This document shows, piece after piece, positions 8,254 through 17,228 of a stretch of 64,000 nucleotides of DNA (positions within the stretch are counted from its first letter, which is position 1; every line of letters begins with the position of its first letter). The stretch comes from Candidatus Villigracilis proximus (GTDB taxonomy: Bacteria; Chloroflexota; Anaerolineae; Anaerolineales; Villigracilaceae): assembly GCA_016715195.1 (NCBI GenBank), contig JADKBB010000001.1:124001-188000 (forward strand), written 5' to 3'. A program made the translations under genes and the position numbers. Under the pieces are notes generated by a model. It searched no databases. It was not told the DNA's origin and worked only from the letters and a program-made list of their open reading frames with translations.

Positions 8254-8287
8254 GTTTAAGTGGCTTGTGCTTTGAAAGAAACGCTTA

Positions 8288-8327
8288 AACAAAAAGAGAG
8301 AACCTTTATGAGTTCTCTCTTTTTGTT
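8288..8327. terminator. Second, bidirectional hairpin terminator
   Basis: A perfect 16-bp stem (8288-8303 with 8312-8327) with T-rich 3' arm lies between the tRNA and the convergent gene ending at 8375. It can serve both strands. Its 5' arm overlaps an alternative 13-bp pairing with the tail of the previous terminator (8248-8260 with 8284-8296). Confidence 0.75.
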
Positions 8328-8374
8328 ATTCACCTTACGCAGTCCATTTTTTGTGTGCTGTGAGTTATTGAAAA

Positions 8375-9157
8375 TTACCACTTGCAATCTGGTGTGGTGT
8401 TAAGTCCTGCAGATTTTCCAACTCGTTTGTACATTGTCACGTTGGTAAAAGGTTCGCCGAGAATGCCATCGTGGATGGCCCATGAGCGTTTGCGGATTCC
8501 GTTTGCGGCTTCGGGCTGACGAAATGGTGTGGAACCGTCAAGCTGCGCTGATAGATCTCCGCCGCTTTGAAAACCCGCGTGGATGCTGTCCATCAGGCGT
8601 TTGCCCACTTGATATGAAAATCCATAACGTTCAAAGATGACTGCATTGTGATAATACAAAGGCTCGACGAAATACATGTCGTGACCAAGTGCTGTGACGA
8701 AGACTTCGAATGCTTCAATCGCCTGACCCAGCAATCTTAATCCGCGTCGCACCTGACCGGGAGCCAGACCCGCTTCGAGAGCTGTTTTTTCCGCTTCGAT
8801 ATTTCTTTGCAGTGTTCCGAATTTTGTGGGTGAGCCATCCGGCATTTTATCCACATCAAAGCGCGGAGACGCAGGGTCGTTAAGGATGTAAAGCAGGACA
8901 TGGATCTGTCCGTTCATGGTGTCGGTGATGTGGGCGTATAGGATCGGGTCTGGAAAACTGACTTCATGAAAGAGACGCATTTCCACATCGGTGGAGCCGG
9001 TGGCAAAACGGAATTGCAGAAGATTGTGACCAGCGGCAGAAGTTAAAGGCGGGATATTGTATTTTTCAAGCAGCGCTGTGGGAATATAACGCGCATAGAT
9101 GGCACGCTTTTCAGGTTCGGGCAGCAGGTTGATTCCGCCAATGGTTGAGGGGGGCAT
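8375..9157 (-). CDS. Hypothetical soluble protein
   Basis: This protein of about 260 residues has no signal peptide or membrane segment, and I do not recognise it. It starts MPPSTIGGINLLPEPEKRA and contains a conserved-looking core around LFHEVSFPDPILYAHITDT and a C-terminal GYSYQVG-like aromatic stretch. The start at 9157 is preferred over 9223 because AAGGAAA lies 7-8 nt upstream of it. It stands alone between a terminator pair and the smpB gene. Confidence 0.65.
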   Translation of the reverse strand: MPPSTIGGINLLPEPEKRAIYARYIPTALLEKYNIPPLTSAAGHNLLQFRFATGSTDVEMRLFHEVSFPDPILYAHITDTMNGQIHVLLYILNDPASPRFDVDKMPDGSPTKFGTLQRNIEAEKTALEAGLAPGQVRRGLRLLGQAIEAFEVFVTALGHDMYFVEPLYYHNAVIFERYGFSYQVGKRLMDSIHAGFQSGGDLSAQLDGSTPFRQPEAANGIRKRSWAIHDGILGEPFTNVTMYKRVGKSAGLNTTPDCKW

Positions 9158-9189
9158 GGTTTTGGTTTCCTTGTTTGCATTCCCGAAAC

Positions 9190-9262
9190 TTAACCACAAA
9201 GTCTCAAAGACACCAGGCCACAAAAAATCTTAGAGTCTTTGTGGCTTTGCGCCTTAGTGGTA
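9190..9262. repeat. Palindromic dispersed repeat (CACAAAG family)
   Basis: ACCACAAAGTCTCAAAGACACC on the left is mirrored by GTCTTTGTGGCTTTGCGCCTTAGTGG on the right, giving an imperfect inverted repeat of the CACAAAG family. It fills the gap between the hypothetical gene and smpB. Confidence 0.6.
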
Positions 9263-9273
9263 ACGGTCTCAGG

Positions 9274-9735
9274 TTATCTGACTCTGCTTGCTCTTTCGTT
9301 ATCGCGCGCTTCATCTCGTTTGGCGATGGTGGCGCGTTTGTCGTAGGCTTTTTTGCCTTTGGCGAGGGCGATCTCGATCTTGGCGCGTCCGTCTTTTAAG
9401 TAGACTTTGGTTGGGACGACCGTATTGCCTTTGATGCGGATGTTGTTCCACAACTCAAGAATTTGCTTCTTATGCAGGAGCAGGCGGCGTTTGCGTTTGG
9501 GCTCGTGGTTGAAATGAGTCCCGGCTTGTTCGTAGGGAGCAATATGCGCTTCGACGAGCCAGGCTTCCTGTCCGTTGGGGATATCAACGTAGGATTCCTG
9601 GATGCTGATCTGCCCCGCACGAATGGATTTGATCTCCGAGCCTTGCAGGACAAGCCCCGCTTCGAAAGTTTCCATGAGGAAGTATTCAAAGCTGGCTTTG
9701 CGATTGCTTGCGATGATTTTAATGTTTTCTGTCAC
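9274..9735 (-). CDS. smpB: SsrA-binding protein SmpB
   Basis: This 153-residue protein binds tmRNA and brings it to stalled ribosomes for trans-translation. It has the family N-terminus (IIASNRKASFEYF), the GSEIKSIRAGQISIQESY core and a basic C-terminal tail KGKKAYDKRATIAKRDEARD that enters the mRNA channel. The start is GTG at 9735, with a -10 six bases upstream and no SD. No ssrA (tmRNA) gene was noticed in the window. Confidence 0.95.
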   Translation of the reverse strand: MTENIKIIASNRKASFEYFLMETFEAGLVLQGSEIKSIRAGQISIQESYVDIPNGQEAWLVEAHIAPYEQAGTHFNHEPKRKRRLLLHKKQILELWNNIRIKGNTVVPTKVYLKDGRAKIEIALAKGKKAYDKRATIAKRDEARDNERASRVR

Positions 9736-9741
9736 AAGTTG

Positions 9742-9747
9742 ATTTTA
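9742..9747 (-). promoter_or_regulatory. -10 element (TAAAAT) of leaderless smpB
   Basis: TAAAAT on the minus strand ends 6 nt before the GTG start codon of smpB, and no SD is present. Confidence 0.55.
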
Positions 9748-9766
9748 CCGCTTTTCAGAGCAGACT

Positions 9767-11017
9767 TTATCCCCATTTGAGAATAGCCATGCCGGCGAGG
9801 ATGCGCAGCACGCCGAAGACGATCAATGCGTTGACAAGACCGGTCATCTCGGCGATGGCGGGGCCCATGAGAGAACTGCTAAGGATGGCAACGTTGAGGA
9901 CAATGCTGTACCACGCAAGATGCGAGGGACGGTCATCGGGTGGGATTTTTTCGAGCATGTAGTTGATGTATGCGCCGTTGACCATGGCGAAGAGGAATCC
10001 GCCGAGAAAGGACAGCACGTAATAATTCCAGACTGTGTGCGCCACCGCAAGCATGAAGGGATAAATTGCCATGCCCGCCACGCTCCAGCCGGTGACGATC
10101 TTGTTGCCATAGCGATGCGCGACTTTTCTGAATTGAGTTGATCCGATCAGAACGCTAAGGTAATAAAGCGCGGTGCCTGTGCCGAGGTTGTTGTCGTTGA
10201 GATTTAAGACGCGCACATTGAAGATCGGATAAACCGGTGCGGACATGTAATGCGCCAAATGAAAGGCGAACAGCACCAGTAAGACATTCCTGAATGGAGT
10301 GCGCCAGATATCAAGACGCAGTGCCGCCTTAATGCCACGGGGAGATTCTGCCCGGGGTGTTGAATCAAGTGTCGGCGCGGATTGAAGCGGGGAGGTTTCT
10401 TCCAGAGGTGTGACGTGATAAATATGGTAACTACTCATCGCCGCGCCAAATGCTCCGATCGCAAAAATAATGGTGTAGCCCATGTCAAGCTGCATACTTT
10501 TTAGGATGTAGCCTGCGCCAAACGAGGTGAGCATGTAGGTGATGGCGAAGGTGATGTTGCGTGTGCCTGCCACTTGTGCGCGGAAACGGTCTGGGACGGA
10601 TTCTGCGAAGAGCGCGTTGAAGCCCACGCCGAGCGGTGTGAGCGGAATTGCCATGAAGAAGGCGAGTACGATCAAGGCCCAGATCTGACCTTGCGCGTCG
10701 AAGAGCCAGGGCAGGGGAATCCAGAGCACGTAGCCGAGGCGGAAGACAACCGATGACCAGAAGACTGCGCGGCCTGTGTGACGTTTTTCGATCCAGCGGC
10801 CGGCGGGGATGGCGAGGAAGAGATTGACGACTGCGGCCATGGCGGTTAACAGGCCGATCTGTAAGCCTGATGCGCCAAGTCGTGTGACGTAGACATTCAG
10901 AAAGTTGACGGCTGTGCCGCTTAATACGCCAAACCAGGCAATGTCGAAATATAAATGCCAGAAGTTGGAACGGTATTTTTCGGGGACGTCTGATTGTTGA
11001 AATAAGTTAAAACGCAT
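9767..11017 (-). CDS. Major facilitator superfamily transporter
   Basis: This 416-residue protein has about 12 membrane segments in two halves, separated by a hydrophilic loop near residues 205-235. The short basic loop GRWIEKRHTGRA after the second segment matches the MFS motif A region in position. The substrate cannot be assigned. It lies just upstream of smpB (31 bp) on the same strand, but each gene has its own -10. Confidence 0.85.
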   Translation of the reverse strand: MRFNLFQQSDVPEKYRSNFWHLYFDIAWFGVLSGTAVNFLNVYVTRLGASGLQIGLLTAMAAVVNLFLAIPAGRWIEKRHTGRAVFWSSVVFRLGYVLWIPLPWLFDAQGQIWALIVLAFFMAIPLTPLGVGFNALFAESVPDRFRAQVAGTRNITFAITYMLTSFGAGYILKSMQLDMGYTIIFAIGAFGAAMSSYHIYHVTPLEETSPLQSAPTLDSTPRAESPRGIKAALRLDIWRTPFRNVLLVLFAFHLAHYMSAPVYPIFNVRVLNLNDNNLGTGTALYYLSVLIGSTQFRKVAHRYGNKIVTGWSVAGMAIYPFMLAVAHTVWNYYVLSFLGGFLFAMVNGAYINYMLEKIPPDDRPSHLAWYSIVLNVAILSSSLMGPAIAEMTGLVNALIVFGVLRILAGMAILKWG

Positions 11018-11023
11018 AAGATG

Positions 11024-11029
11024 ATTATA
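11024..11029 (-). promoter_or_regulatory. -10 element (TATAAT) of leaderless MFS gene
   Basis: A perfect TATAAT on the minus strand ends 6 nt before the ATG at 11017. No SD is visible. Confidence 0.65.
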
Positions 11030-11038
11030 ACCACTAAC

Positions 11039-11087
11039 GATTGCGGATTTATGATTGATGATTTTGGATTTGTGATTTACGATTGCA
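11039..11087. repeat. Heptamer array GATTNNN x7
   Basis: Seven consecutive 7-nt units all begin with GATT in perfect phase (GATTGCG, GATTTAT, GATTGAT, GATTTTG, GATTTGT, GATTTAC, GATTGCA). The array lies between the divergent MFS gene and the next gene and would cover the MFS -35 region. Confidence 0.85.
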
Positions 11088-11109
11088 TTCTGGTCTTGGA
11101 GAATTTTTT

Positions 11110-11598
11110 ATGCACTCAAAAAATGCCGATAACGTGATCGCAGAACTTGATAAATTTCTAAAGTTTAAACATCCTTCTTCGGTGTTGCAATTCATCACAG
11201 GTATGATGGTTGGGTGGACGCATTTTGACAGGGAGAATAAACCAGATCATTCAGATATAGACCGTGCCTGGGATCAATATTTCAAAGCACTCAGAAGCAG
11301 CATTGACCGAAGATTGCTATCTCCGTCTGATTTGGGTACAGGAAGGAGGAAAAGAGTGTTCTGTCTTCCAGCGCATGTTTATCAGAAGAAAAAAATAAAT
11401 GAGGTAATTGCCTTGTTGGGAAGTATGCCGCCGGATGATGCGATCAATTTTATGGCCGAGGTGACAACGAACTGGTGTTTTTCCATCCCTGAGAATTATC
11501 TATCCCTTTTGCCAGATGGGCCTGCTAAGAAAACGGATGAAGCGATTGCCAATGCAATTTACACATGGCTTATAAAGTATTGTGACCTTTGGTCTTGA
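11110..11598 (+). CDS. Hypothetical protein
   Basis: This protein of about 162 residues is soluble and not recognised. The start at ATG 11110 follows GGAG nine nt upstream. It contains Trp/His-rich patches (MMVGWTHFDRENKPDHSDIDRAW) and a C-terminal ending TWLIKYCDLWS. It lies between two repeat-filled gaps and has no operon partner. Confidence 0.6.
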   Translation: MHSKNADNVIAELDKFLKFKHPSSVLQFITGMMVGWTHFDRENKPDHSDIDRAWDQYFKALRSSIDRRLLSPSDLGTGRRKRVFCLPAHVYQKKKINEVIALLGSMPPDDAINFMAEVTTNWCFSIPENYLSLLPDGPAKKTDEAIANAIYTWLIKYCDLWS

Positions 11599-11675
11599 TA
11601 TTTAAAAAATAATATTTGCGAATTTAGAATTAATTATTTATCGTAAATAACCTAAGTTGCCACCTTATTCAATTT

Positions 11676-11745
11676 CACCGCGGAGTCGCGGAGGGCGCAG
11701 AGAAAAAGCCATTAAAACTCTGCAAACTTTGCGACTTATTACCCT
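11676..11745. repeat. Degenerate dispersed repeat in gap 11599-11866
   Basis: CACCGCGGAGTCGCGGAGG followed by CGCAGAGAAAAA, then CTCTGCAAACTTTGCGAC in the reverse sense, resembles the CACRAAG/GCRGAG family. The rest of the 268-bp gap is AT-rich; no gene is seen. Confidence 0.5.
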
Positions 11746-11840
11746 GCGGGCTGCGGTTCAAAATAGTTTTCTTCGAGAATTATATTTTTTCAGCGAGAAG
11801 CAGACTAAAGTCCGCGATCCAATTTCGCGCTGACTTTTTT

Positions 11841-11868
11841 CATCCTTCATCCTTCATCCTTCATCCTT
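11841..11868. repeat. Perfect heptamer tandem repeat CATCCTT x4
   Basis: Four exact copies of CATCCTT occupy 28 bp and run into the stop codon of the minus-strand gene beginning at 11867. Related units recur at 44111-44159. Confidence 0.95.
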
Positions 11869-12529
11869 ACATACTTCCCACCACATATCGTAATTTTGAC
11901 TGTTCCGTCTGCGGCGTTGAAACGCGGATCGGACCATAGCGGCCTTCGGCGTTTACGGTTAATTCAAAAGTAGCCAGCGCGGTCTTCATCTCAGGCGGCA
12001 GGCTGATGATGGCGTGCATTCGGCGGCTTCCGCTCAAGGGATATTTTGCATGTAATGTATATCGCCAGCATAGTTTTGACTCTTGCAGTCCTTCCACATG
12101 CACAACGGGGATCACTGTGCCGACATCAATTGTGGTTTCAGCTTTTGCCACAGACATATCTGTGGTGCCAAATTTGAAATCGGGACCAATGCCCAGAGTC
12201 ACCGAATCATTGAGTGCCACGGTCTGTTCGCGCGGAAAGGCGTCAAAGACCAGCGCACGGCTTTCACCCTGCGGACTGAGCGAAAGACAAAAATCCGCCG
12301 AGGTCACTTTTACATTTCCGCGCGGACTGAGTGTAAATGCCAGTTGTAATAGATAAAAACGATTGCCGCCGACCGGCGCTTTCCAATTTCCACCCAACAT
12401 TTCCCCGTCAGCCCATTGAAAGGGTTGACCGATACTGGCGGTGATTTCGTCTACGCCGCGAAATGCGACAGGCGCTTCCAGAGTCCCTTGCCAAAGATTT
12501 TTTGCGTCAACCGAACTGGAAATATGCAT
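11867..12529 (-). CDS. Hypothetical beta-rich protein
   Basis: About 220 residues, no signal peptide, alternating hydrophobic pattern that suggests a beta-sandwich (e.g. ALATFELTVNAEGRYGPIRVST near the end). I do not recognise the family. The start at 12529 is preferred because AAGGAAGGGT sits about six nt upstream, which itself forms the apparent N-terminal codons of the longer frame from 12547. Its last codons overlap the CATCCTT array. Confidence 0.55.
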   Translation of the reverse strand: MHISSSVDAKNLWQGTLEAPVAFRGVDEITASIGQPFQWADGEMLGGNWKAPVGGNRFYLLQLAFTLSPRGNVKVTSADFCLSLSPQGESRALVFDAFPREQTVALNDSVTLGIGPDFKFGTTDMSVAKAETTIDVGTVIPVVHVEGLQESKLCWRYTLHAKYPLSGSRRMHAIISLPPEMKTALATFELTVNAEGRYGPIRVSTPQTEQSKLRYVVGSM

Positions 12530-12661
12530 CATACCCTTCCTTTTCATGAGCCTTGAAAAAATCAGATGTTCAAATTATAGGCTTGTTTTGAAAATATTCC
12601 CCGTTATTTTTATCCTGATTTTGTCATTGTTCATAAAATTGCGGATTCGATTTTTTATACG

Positions 12662-12690
12662 TTGACTTCACTCTGCGCTTCGATTATCCT
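12662..12690 (+). promoter_or_regulatory. Possible promoter of class V aminotransferase
   Basis: TTGACT at 12662-12667 and TATCCT at 12685-12690 are separated by 17 nt. The -10 is weak (four of six matches). Confidence 0.45.
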
Positions 12691-12724
12691 CATCCGAAAA
12701 TATTACTCTTATCAAGGAATAAAA

Positions 12725-13873
12725 ATGTATAACCTGCGTAAACTTTTTTTGCTTGACCCATCTGTTACCTTCCTGAATCACGGCTCCTTCGGTGCCACAC
12801 CCAAGCCGGTCTTTGATGAATATCAACGCTGGCAAATGGAACTTGAAAGACAGCCCGTTGAATTTTTAGGCAGGCGCTTCAACGACTTAATGGCTGAGTC
12901 GCGCGCGGCTTTGGGGATATATCTTGGCACACATGCCGATAATCTGGTCTACACACAAAATGTGACCATCTCCATGAATATCGTGGCGCGTTCGCTTGAG
13001 TTGGGCGCGGGCGACGAAGTCCTCACCAGCGATCATGAATATGGCGCAATGGATCGCACCTGGCGCTTTCTGGCAAAGGAACGCGGTTTCACTTACATCA
13101 ATCAGCCGGTTTCTTTGGAATCTCACGCCGCGTTTATCGACTCGTTTTGGTCGGGCGTCACGCCGCGCACACGGGTTATTTTTCTCAGTCACATCACCTC
13201 GCCGACCGCCGTAATTTTTCCGCTGGATGAAATTATTAAACGTGCGCGCGCGGCCGGAATTATCACCATCATTGATGGCGCGCATGTGCCGGGTCAACTT
13301 GCGCTGAATCTCGATGCCCTCGGCGCAGATTTTTACGGCGGAAATTTGCACAAGTGGCTGTGCGCGCCAAAAGGCGCGGGCTTTTTATATGCGCGTCCTG
13401 AAATGCAACATCTGCTTAAACCACTGGTCGTCTCGTGGGGGTATGAATCCGAAACCCCGAGCGGCTCCACCTTTATTGATCATCACGAATGGTGGGGCAC
13501 ACGCGATATCGCCGCATTTTTAACTGTCCCGGCCGCGATTGAATTTCAAACCAAACATAAATGGGACACTGTGCAGGCCGCCTGCCACGAATTGGCAGTG
13601 GACGCCCAAACCCGCATTTGCAACTTAACCGGCCTTGCTCCGCTTCATTCTTTAACTGAAAACTGGTTCGCCCAATTAACAGCCGCTTCGCTGCCAGTGG
13701 ATACTGACCTCGCCGCGCTTAAGGCGCGTTTGTACGATGAACAGCGTGTCGAAGTCCCTGTGATTGAGTGGAAGGGCATGAAATTAATTCGCGTTTCGAT
13801 TCAAGGCTACAACTCCAAACGCGATGTGGATCATCTGCTTAACGCATTGTCCAGCCTGCTCGACAAAAAATGA
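12725..13873 (+). CDS. Class V aminotransferase / isopenicillin N epimerase-like PLP enzyme
   Basis: This 382-residue fold-type I PLP enzyme begins with FLNHGSFGATPKPV, typical of isopenicillin N epimerase-like and cysteine desulfurase-like members. The aspartate that contacts the pyridine nitrogen is in IIDGAHVPGQ, and the PLP lysine is in GGNLHKWLCAPKGAGF (about residue 216). The substrate is not known; relatives racemise, desulfurate or transaminate amino-acid-like compounds. The start at 12725 follows AAGGAAT. It is a single-gene unit. Confidence 0.85.
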   Translation: MYNLRKLFLLDPSVTFLNHGSFGATPKPVFDEYQRWQMELERQPVEFLGRRFNDLMAESRAALGIYLGTHADNLVYTQNVTISMNIVARSLELGAGDEVLTSDHEYGAMDRTWRFLAKERGFTYINQPVSLESHAAFIDSFWSGVTPRTRVIFLSHITSPTAVIFPLDEIIKRARAAGIITIIDGAHVPGQLALNLDALGADFYGGNLHKWLCAPKGAGFLYARPEMQHLLKPLVVSWGYESETPSGSTFIDHHEWWGTRDIAAFLTVPAAIEFQTKHKWDTVQAACHELAVDAQTRICNLTGLAPLHSLTENWFAQLTAASLPVDTDLAALKARLYDEQRVEVPVIEWKGMKLIRVSIQGYNSKRDVDHLLNALSSLLDKK

Positions 13874-14034
13874 GCAATCTCTAATTCTGAACGTATGAAT
13901 CCCGTCTGCATCGGATATGTGATTTTGTGTTAGATTTATACACAGCCAAAAACAAACCGCCCTTGAATTTCTTTTGAACTTCCCTGGTGACTTTGTGGCC
14001 TTTGTAGTAAAGAGAATTTATTCAGGAGACTTAA

Positions 14035-14716
14035 ATGAAAAAAATATATATCCAGTGCGCTTATCTTAACTTTGCTCGCATTAATTTTAGCAGCCTGCAC
14101 CGGCGCGGCAGCGCCTACCCAAAGCAACGAAGTTTTGATGACCTCAGCCGTCGGTTCAATGGTCGCATCTTTCTTCGGCACACAGACCGCCATGTATACC
14201 CCGTCCACCCCAACCTTTACGCCCACATACACACCATTTCCCAGCCCCACCATTATTTATCCCACGGCCACATTTGCACCCACACTGACCCCAACATTTA
14301 TTTACTATTCACCCGTGCCTGTCGGGAGTATCACCGCAACCGGCACCCTGTCTACGCCAACCGTTGATTCAAACTCACTGGCGGTCGGCTGCAATAATCT
14401 GGCTTTTGTTCGGGATGTCACCATTCCCGCAGGGACAATTGTTGCGCCGGGCGATTACGTCACCAAAACCTGGAAGGTCGAAAACACAGGAACCTGCGAC
14501 TGGTTGTATCAGTACACCCTTGTTTTAACAGGCGGTGAATATTATGAAAGCAAGGATGTGAAGATCCAAAAAAGAGTTCCGGTTGGCAGTTGGACGGAGT
14601 TATCCGTTTCCATGACCGCACCCAGAGATAATGGAACCTACACCAATTATTGGCGATTGTCTGAAGGTCCCACATTGTTTGGCGCAACGCTCGTTGCAAC
14701 GTTTACTGTGCAGTAA
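14035..14716 (+). CDS. Lipoprotein with NBR1-like Ig domain (frameshift in A-run)
   Basis: The ATG at 14035 follows AGGAGAC at a good distance, but its frame leaves the protein after a few codons. Dropping one A from the A7 run at 14038-14044 gives MKKYISSALILTLL followed by the lipobox LILAAC, and then an open frame to 14716. The mature part has a Thr/Pro linker and a C-terminal domain with GDYVTKTWKVENTGTCDW, characteristic of the NBR1 central (next to BRCA1) Ig-like domain seen in many Chloroflexota surface proteins. It is probably displayed on the cell surface. The frameshift is either an assembly error or slippage-prone. Confidence 0.75.
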
Positions 14717-14723
14717 ATAATTT

Positions 14724-15764
14724 ATGTTGCAGCGCCGCATCTGGTTTTTTATTTACTTTGTTTTGTTTGCCGTGTTTAGCGTTCTTCCACTCGGCAATGC
14801 CAAAGCGCAGCCACAACTACCTCAACAGAGTATCAACTCTCCGTCACAGTTAATCGACGCGGTCAATAATCTGCGTTTGTCGTATGGTTTGCAGCCGCTG
14901 AGCGTTCATCCAGTGTTGATGCAATCTTCCCAGTCACAAGCCGATTACATGGCTTCCACTGGACAGGTCACACACTCGCGCCCGGGCGGTGTAAGTTATA
15001 CCCAGCAATTATTGACTCTCGGGTTTCCGCTGGCTGGTGATCTATCGCTCGGAGGATTTCGCGCCGAGAATATTTTGAGCAGCGGCAATCCGCTGGTATG
15101 GAATGGCGTCCCCTCTGCATGGCAGGATGCCGATCATATGAACACCATGCTCTCGCAGAATTTCACACATATCGGCGCGGGCATCTCCCAATCCTCCGGC
15201 GGATATTATTACGCGCTCGATTGCGCCGCCGCTACAGGCTCAGGTCAAATGCAAACTGATGCAACGGTGATCCTGACCAGTGTCCCTGCTTCAGAAGGTG
15301 GAAATTCCTCAGGCATCAGCCAGTTTATGGTTCCAGTGATGATCAGCACAGCGCGTGCCGATGGGGATGTTTTTCATAAGGTGCAATATGGTCAAACTTT
15401 ATGGAGCGTCGCGATTGAATACGGCACAACGATCAAGAATATTCAGGCGCTCAATAATCTGGGTGAAGATCTTGTCGTTTATCAGGGACAGGAATTGCTG
15501 GTGCTAAAAGGCGCCACGCAATCTGCTCCTGCAACTTCTACACTGATGCCGCTTTCCACTCCCGAACTTTTCGTTGAGAATACTCCCACAGCACTTTCGG
15601 TTTTACCTCTCTCAACTCAGATTTCCTCTCCCTCCCCAACTCCAGCGGAAGAAATAATTCCTGCATCGAATTCAGCATCTTCAAGGCTGTTGGTCGGAAT
15701 ATTGATTATCGCCGCGTTTGTTGGCGGGGGAGTAGCCGTTTGGTTGATCCGCGACCCGAATTGA
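14724..15764 (+). CDS. CAP/SCP-domain protein with LysM and C-terminal anchor
   Basis: This 346-residue protein has a signal peptide (residues 1-28, ending GNAKAQ). A CAP domain follows at about 40-190 (SQSQADYMASTGQVTHSRP; NFTHIGAGIS), then one LysM repeat at about 215-260 (VQYGQTLWSVAIEYGTTIKN). A Ser/Thr/Pro linker leads to a C-terminal hydrophobic helix with a short polar end. It is likely bound to peptidoglycan and anchored in the membrane. It begins 7 bp after the NBR1-like lipoprotein, so the two probably form a surface-protein operon. Confidence 0.87.
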   Translation: MLQRRIWFFIYFVLFAVFSVLPLGNAKAQPQLPQQSINSPSQLIDAVNNLRLSYGLQPLSVHPVLMQSSQSQADYMASTGQVTHSRPGGVSYTQQLLTLGFPLAGDLSLGGFRAENILSSGNPLVWNGVPSAWQDADHMNTMLSQNFTHIGAGISQSSGGYYYALDCAAATGSGQMQTDATVILTSVPASEGGNSSGISQFMVPVMISTARADGDVFHKVQYGQTLWSVAIEYGTTIKNIQALNNLGEDLVVYQGQELLVLKGATQSAPATSTLMPLSTPELFVENTPTALSVLPLSTQISSPSPTPAEEIIPASNSASSRLLVGILIIAAFVGGGVAVWLIRDPN

Positions 15765-16122
15765 TAAATTAAATCAAACTGCCCCCCTGAAAACTTTTAT
15801 CGCAGTCCGCAGAATACTCATTTTGGACCTTTTTTGGGGGTGCTAAGAGCTGTTGACTTTAAGAAATGGGCCGCTGTACACGCGAAAACGCAGATTTTTC
15901 TCTTTGAATCAGCGAAAATCAGCGCTTCTCTCCGCCGCCCGCCCAAAGGGTCCCGTTCCTGACCACGAAAAAATACAAACAAAACCCCAACAAGCCACGA
16001 AGTTTCTTTGGTCTCGTGGCTTTGTGGTCAAAAAACAGACTTATTAAACAGCCTCTAAATTTCCGCAAGGTATAATCTCTTTTGTTCACACTGTCTAAAT
16101 TATGGAAGGGTATAAAAAAATC
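15765..16122. repeat. Repeat-filled gap
   Basis: No gene is seen. At 15877-15922 there is a CGAAAACGCAGATTTTTCTC stretch followed by CAGCGAAAATCAGCG, and at 15962-16037 CCACGAAGTTTC and CGTGGCTTTGTGG, both members of the dispersed family. A TATAAT at 16071-16076 may be the -10 of the patatin gene, although no convincing -35 is seen. Confidence 0.55.
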
Positions 16123-17004
16123 ATGGATATCACACTGGCATTAGGCGGAGGCGGGGCCAAAGGCAATGCTCACATTGGCGTAATTCGCCGTCTTGAAAAA
16201 GAAGGGTACAAGATACACTCAGTAGCAGGGACAAGTTTTGGCGGGCTGGTCGCTATTTTATACGCGGCGGGCCGCACACCAGACGAGATCGAAGAAGTTT
16301 TTACGTCAACCGATCAAGGTAGTTTGTATGCGCGAGACTCGAATGAAGGACCTTCTTTGCTGGGTCTCTCTGGCGTGCGTAAATTATTGGATACGATTCT
16401 CGGTGATAAGACTTTTGATGATCTAAAAATTCCATGCGCTGTTACGGCTGTGGATACAAAGACTGGCAGTGAAGTGGTCATCTCTGAAGGATTTTTACGC
16501 GATGGCGTGCTGGCTACGATTGCGCTGCCGGGGATTTTTCCGCCGCATCGTTTGAACGATTGGGACTTAATGGATGGCGGCGTTTTGAACCCTGTGCCGG
16601 TTTCTGTGGCGCGTATGCTTTCACCCGATTTGCCGATCGTTGCAGTGGTCTTGAATGACCCGCTTGATATTCCCGTCCGCACCTATTCCATTCCTGTCCC
16701 GTCCATGCTGCCGAAGCAAATTACCGACCGTATCTATCGTTTGCATGTAGCGCAGGCGTTTGATATCTTCATGCGTGCCGTAGATTTGAGCAGCCGCGCG
16801 GTGGCGCATTACAGGCTTGAATCTGATGCGCCTGACGTCATCATCCGTCCGAATGTGCATCATTTGGATCTGCTGGATAAAGTGGTCGTAAAAGATGTGG
16901 CGATGCTGGGTGAAGATGCGGTGGAAGCTGTGTTACCTGAATTAAAGAAAGCAGTCTCATGGACGAGACGTGTGAACAAAATATTTTTTGGAGGTAAACG
17001 TTGA
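16123..17004 (+). CDS. Patatin-like phospholipase
   Basis: This protein of about 293 residues has the patatin catalytic dyad: the oxyanion-hole motif LGGGGAKGNAHIG at the start, nucleophile motif VAGTSFGGLV (GxSxG), and the Asp of LMDGGVLNPVPV. It is expected to cleave acyl esters of membrane lipids. No signal peptide, so it is probably cytoplasmic or membrane-associated. The start at 16123 is favoured because GGAAGGG lies 12 nt upstream; ATG 16102 is the alternative. It overlaps the next gene by 4 bp. Confidence 0.9.
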   Translation: MDITLALGGGGAKGNAHIGVIRRLEKEGYKIHSVAGTSFGGLVAILYAAGRTPDEIEEVFTSTDQGSLYARDSNEGPSLLGLSGVRKLLDTILGDKTFDDLKIPCAVTAVDTKTGSEVVISEGFLRDGVLATIALPGIFPPHRLNDWDLMDGGVLNPVPVSVARMLSPDLPIVAVVLNDPLDIPVRTYSIPVPSMLPKQITDRIYRLHVAQAFDIFMRAVDLSSRAVAHYRLESDAPDVIIRPNVHHLDLLDKVVVKDVAMLGEDAVEAVLPELKKAVSWTRRVNKIFFGGKR

Positions 17005-17228
17005 GTCGTGATGTACGCAGTTATATGAAAGATACCAATGTGCGGCTTGTTGCTGGCGCACTTCTTTTATTATTTATTGTCGGCGATGGTTTGATCTGGT
17101 TGATCTATGGTTTCGGCGCGGCAATGATGGGCCTGCTTTGCATGGCTGGCGCATTTGTTCCGATCGGGCTGATCCTTCTTCTGCTTAATCTTTCTGATTG
17201 GATCGTGAAACGTGCCGGCCGTGATTAA
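17001..17228 (+). CDS. Small two-helix membrane protein
   Basis: This 75-residue protein has two hydrophobic helices and a basic end (WIVKRAGRD). The TTG start at 17001 is preceded by GGAGGT five nt upstream and overlaps the patatin stop codon. It is translationally coupled with its neighbours; function unknown. Confidence 0.7.
   Translation: MSRDVRSYMKDTNVRLVAGALLLLFIVGDGLIWLIYGFGAAMMGLLCMAGAFVPIGLILLLLNLSDWIVKRAGRD

Noticed and set aside
11039..11087. GATTNNN array considered as a CRISPR array
   Set aside because: Units are 7 nt and contiguous, with no spacers of 25-40 nt and no cas genes.
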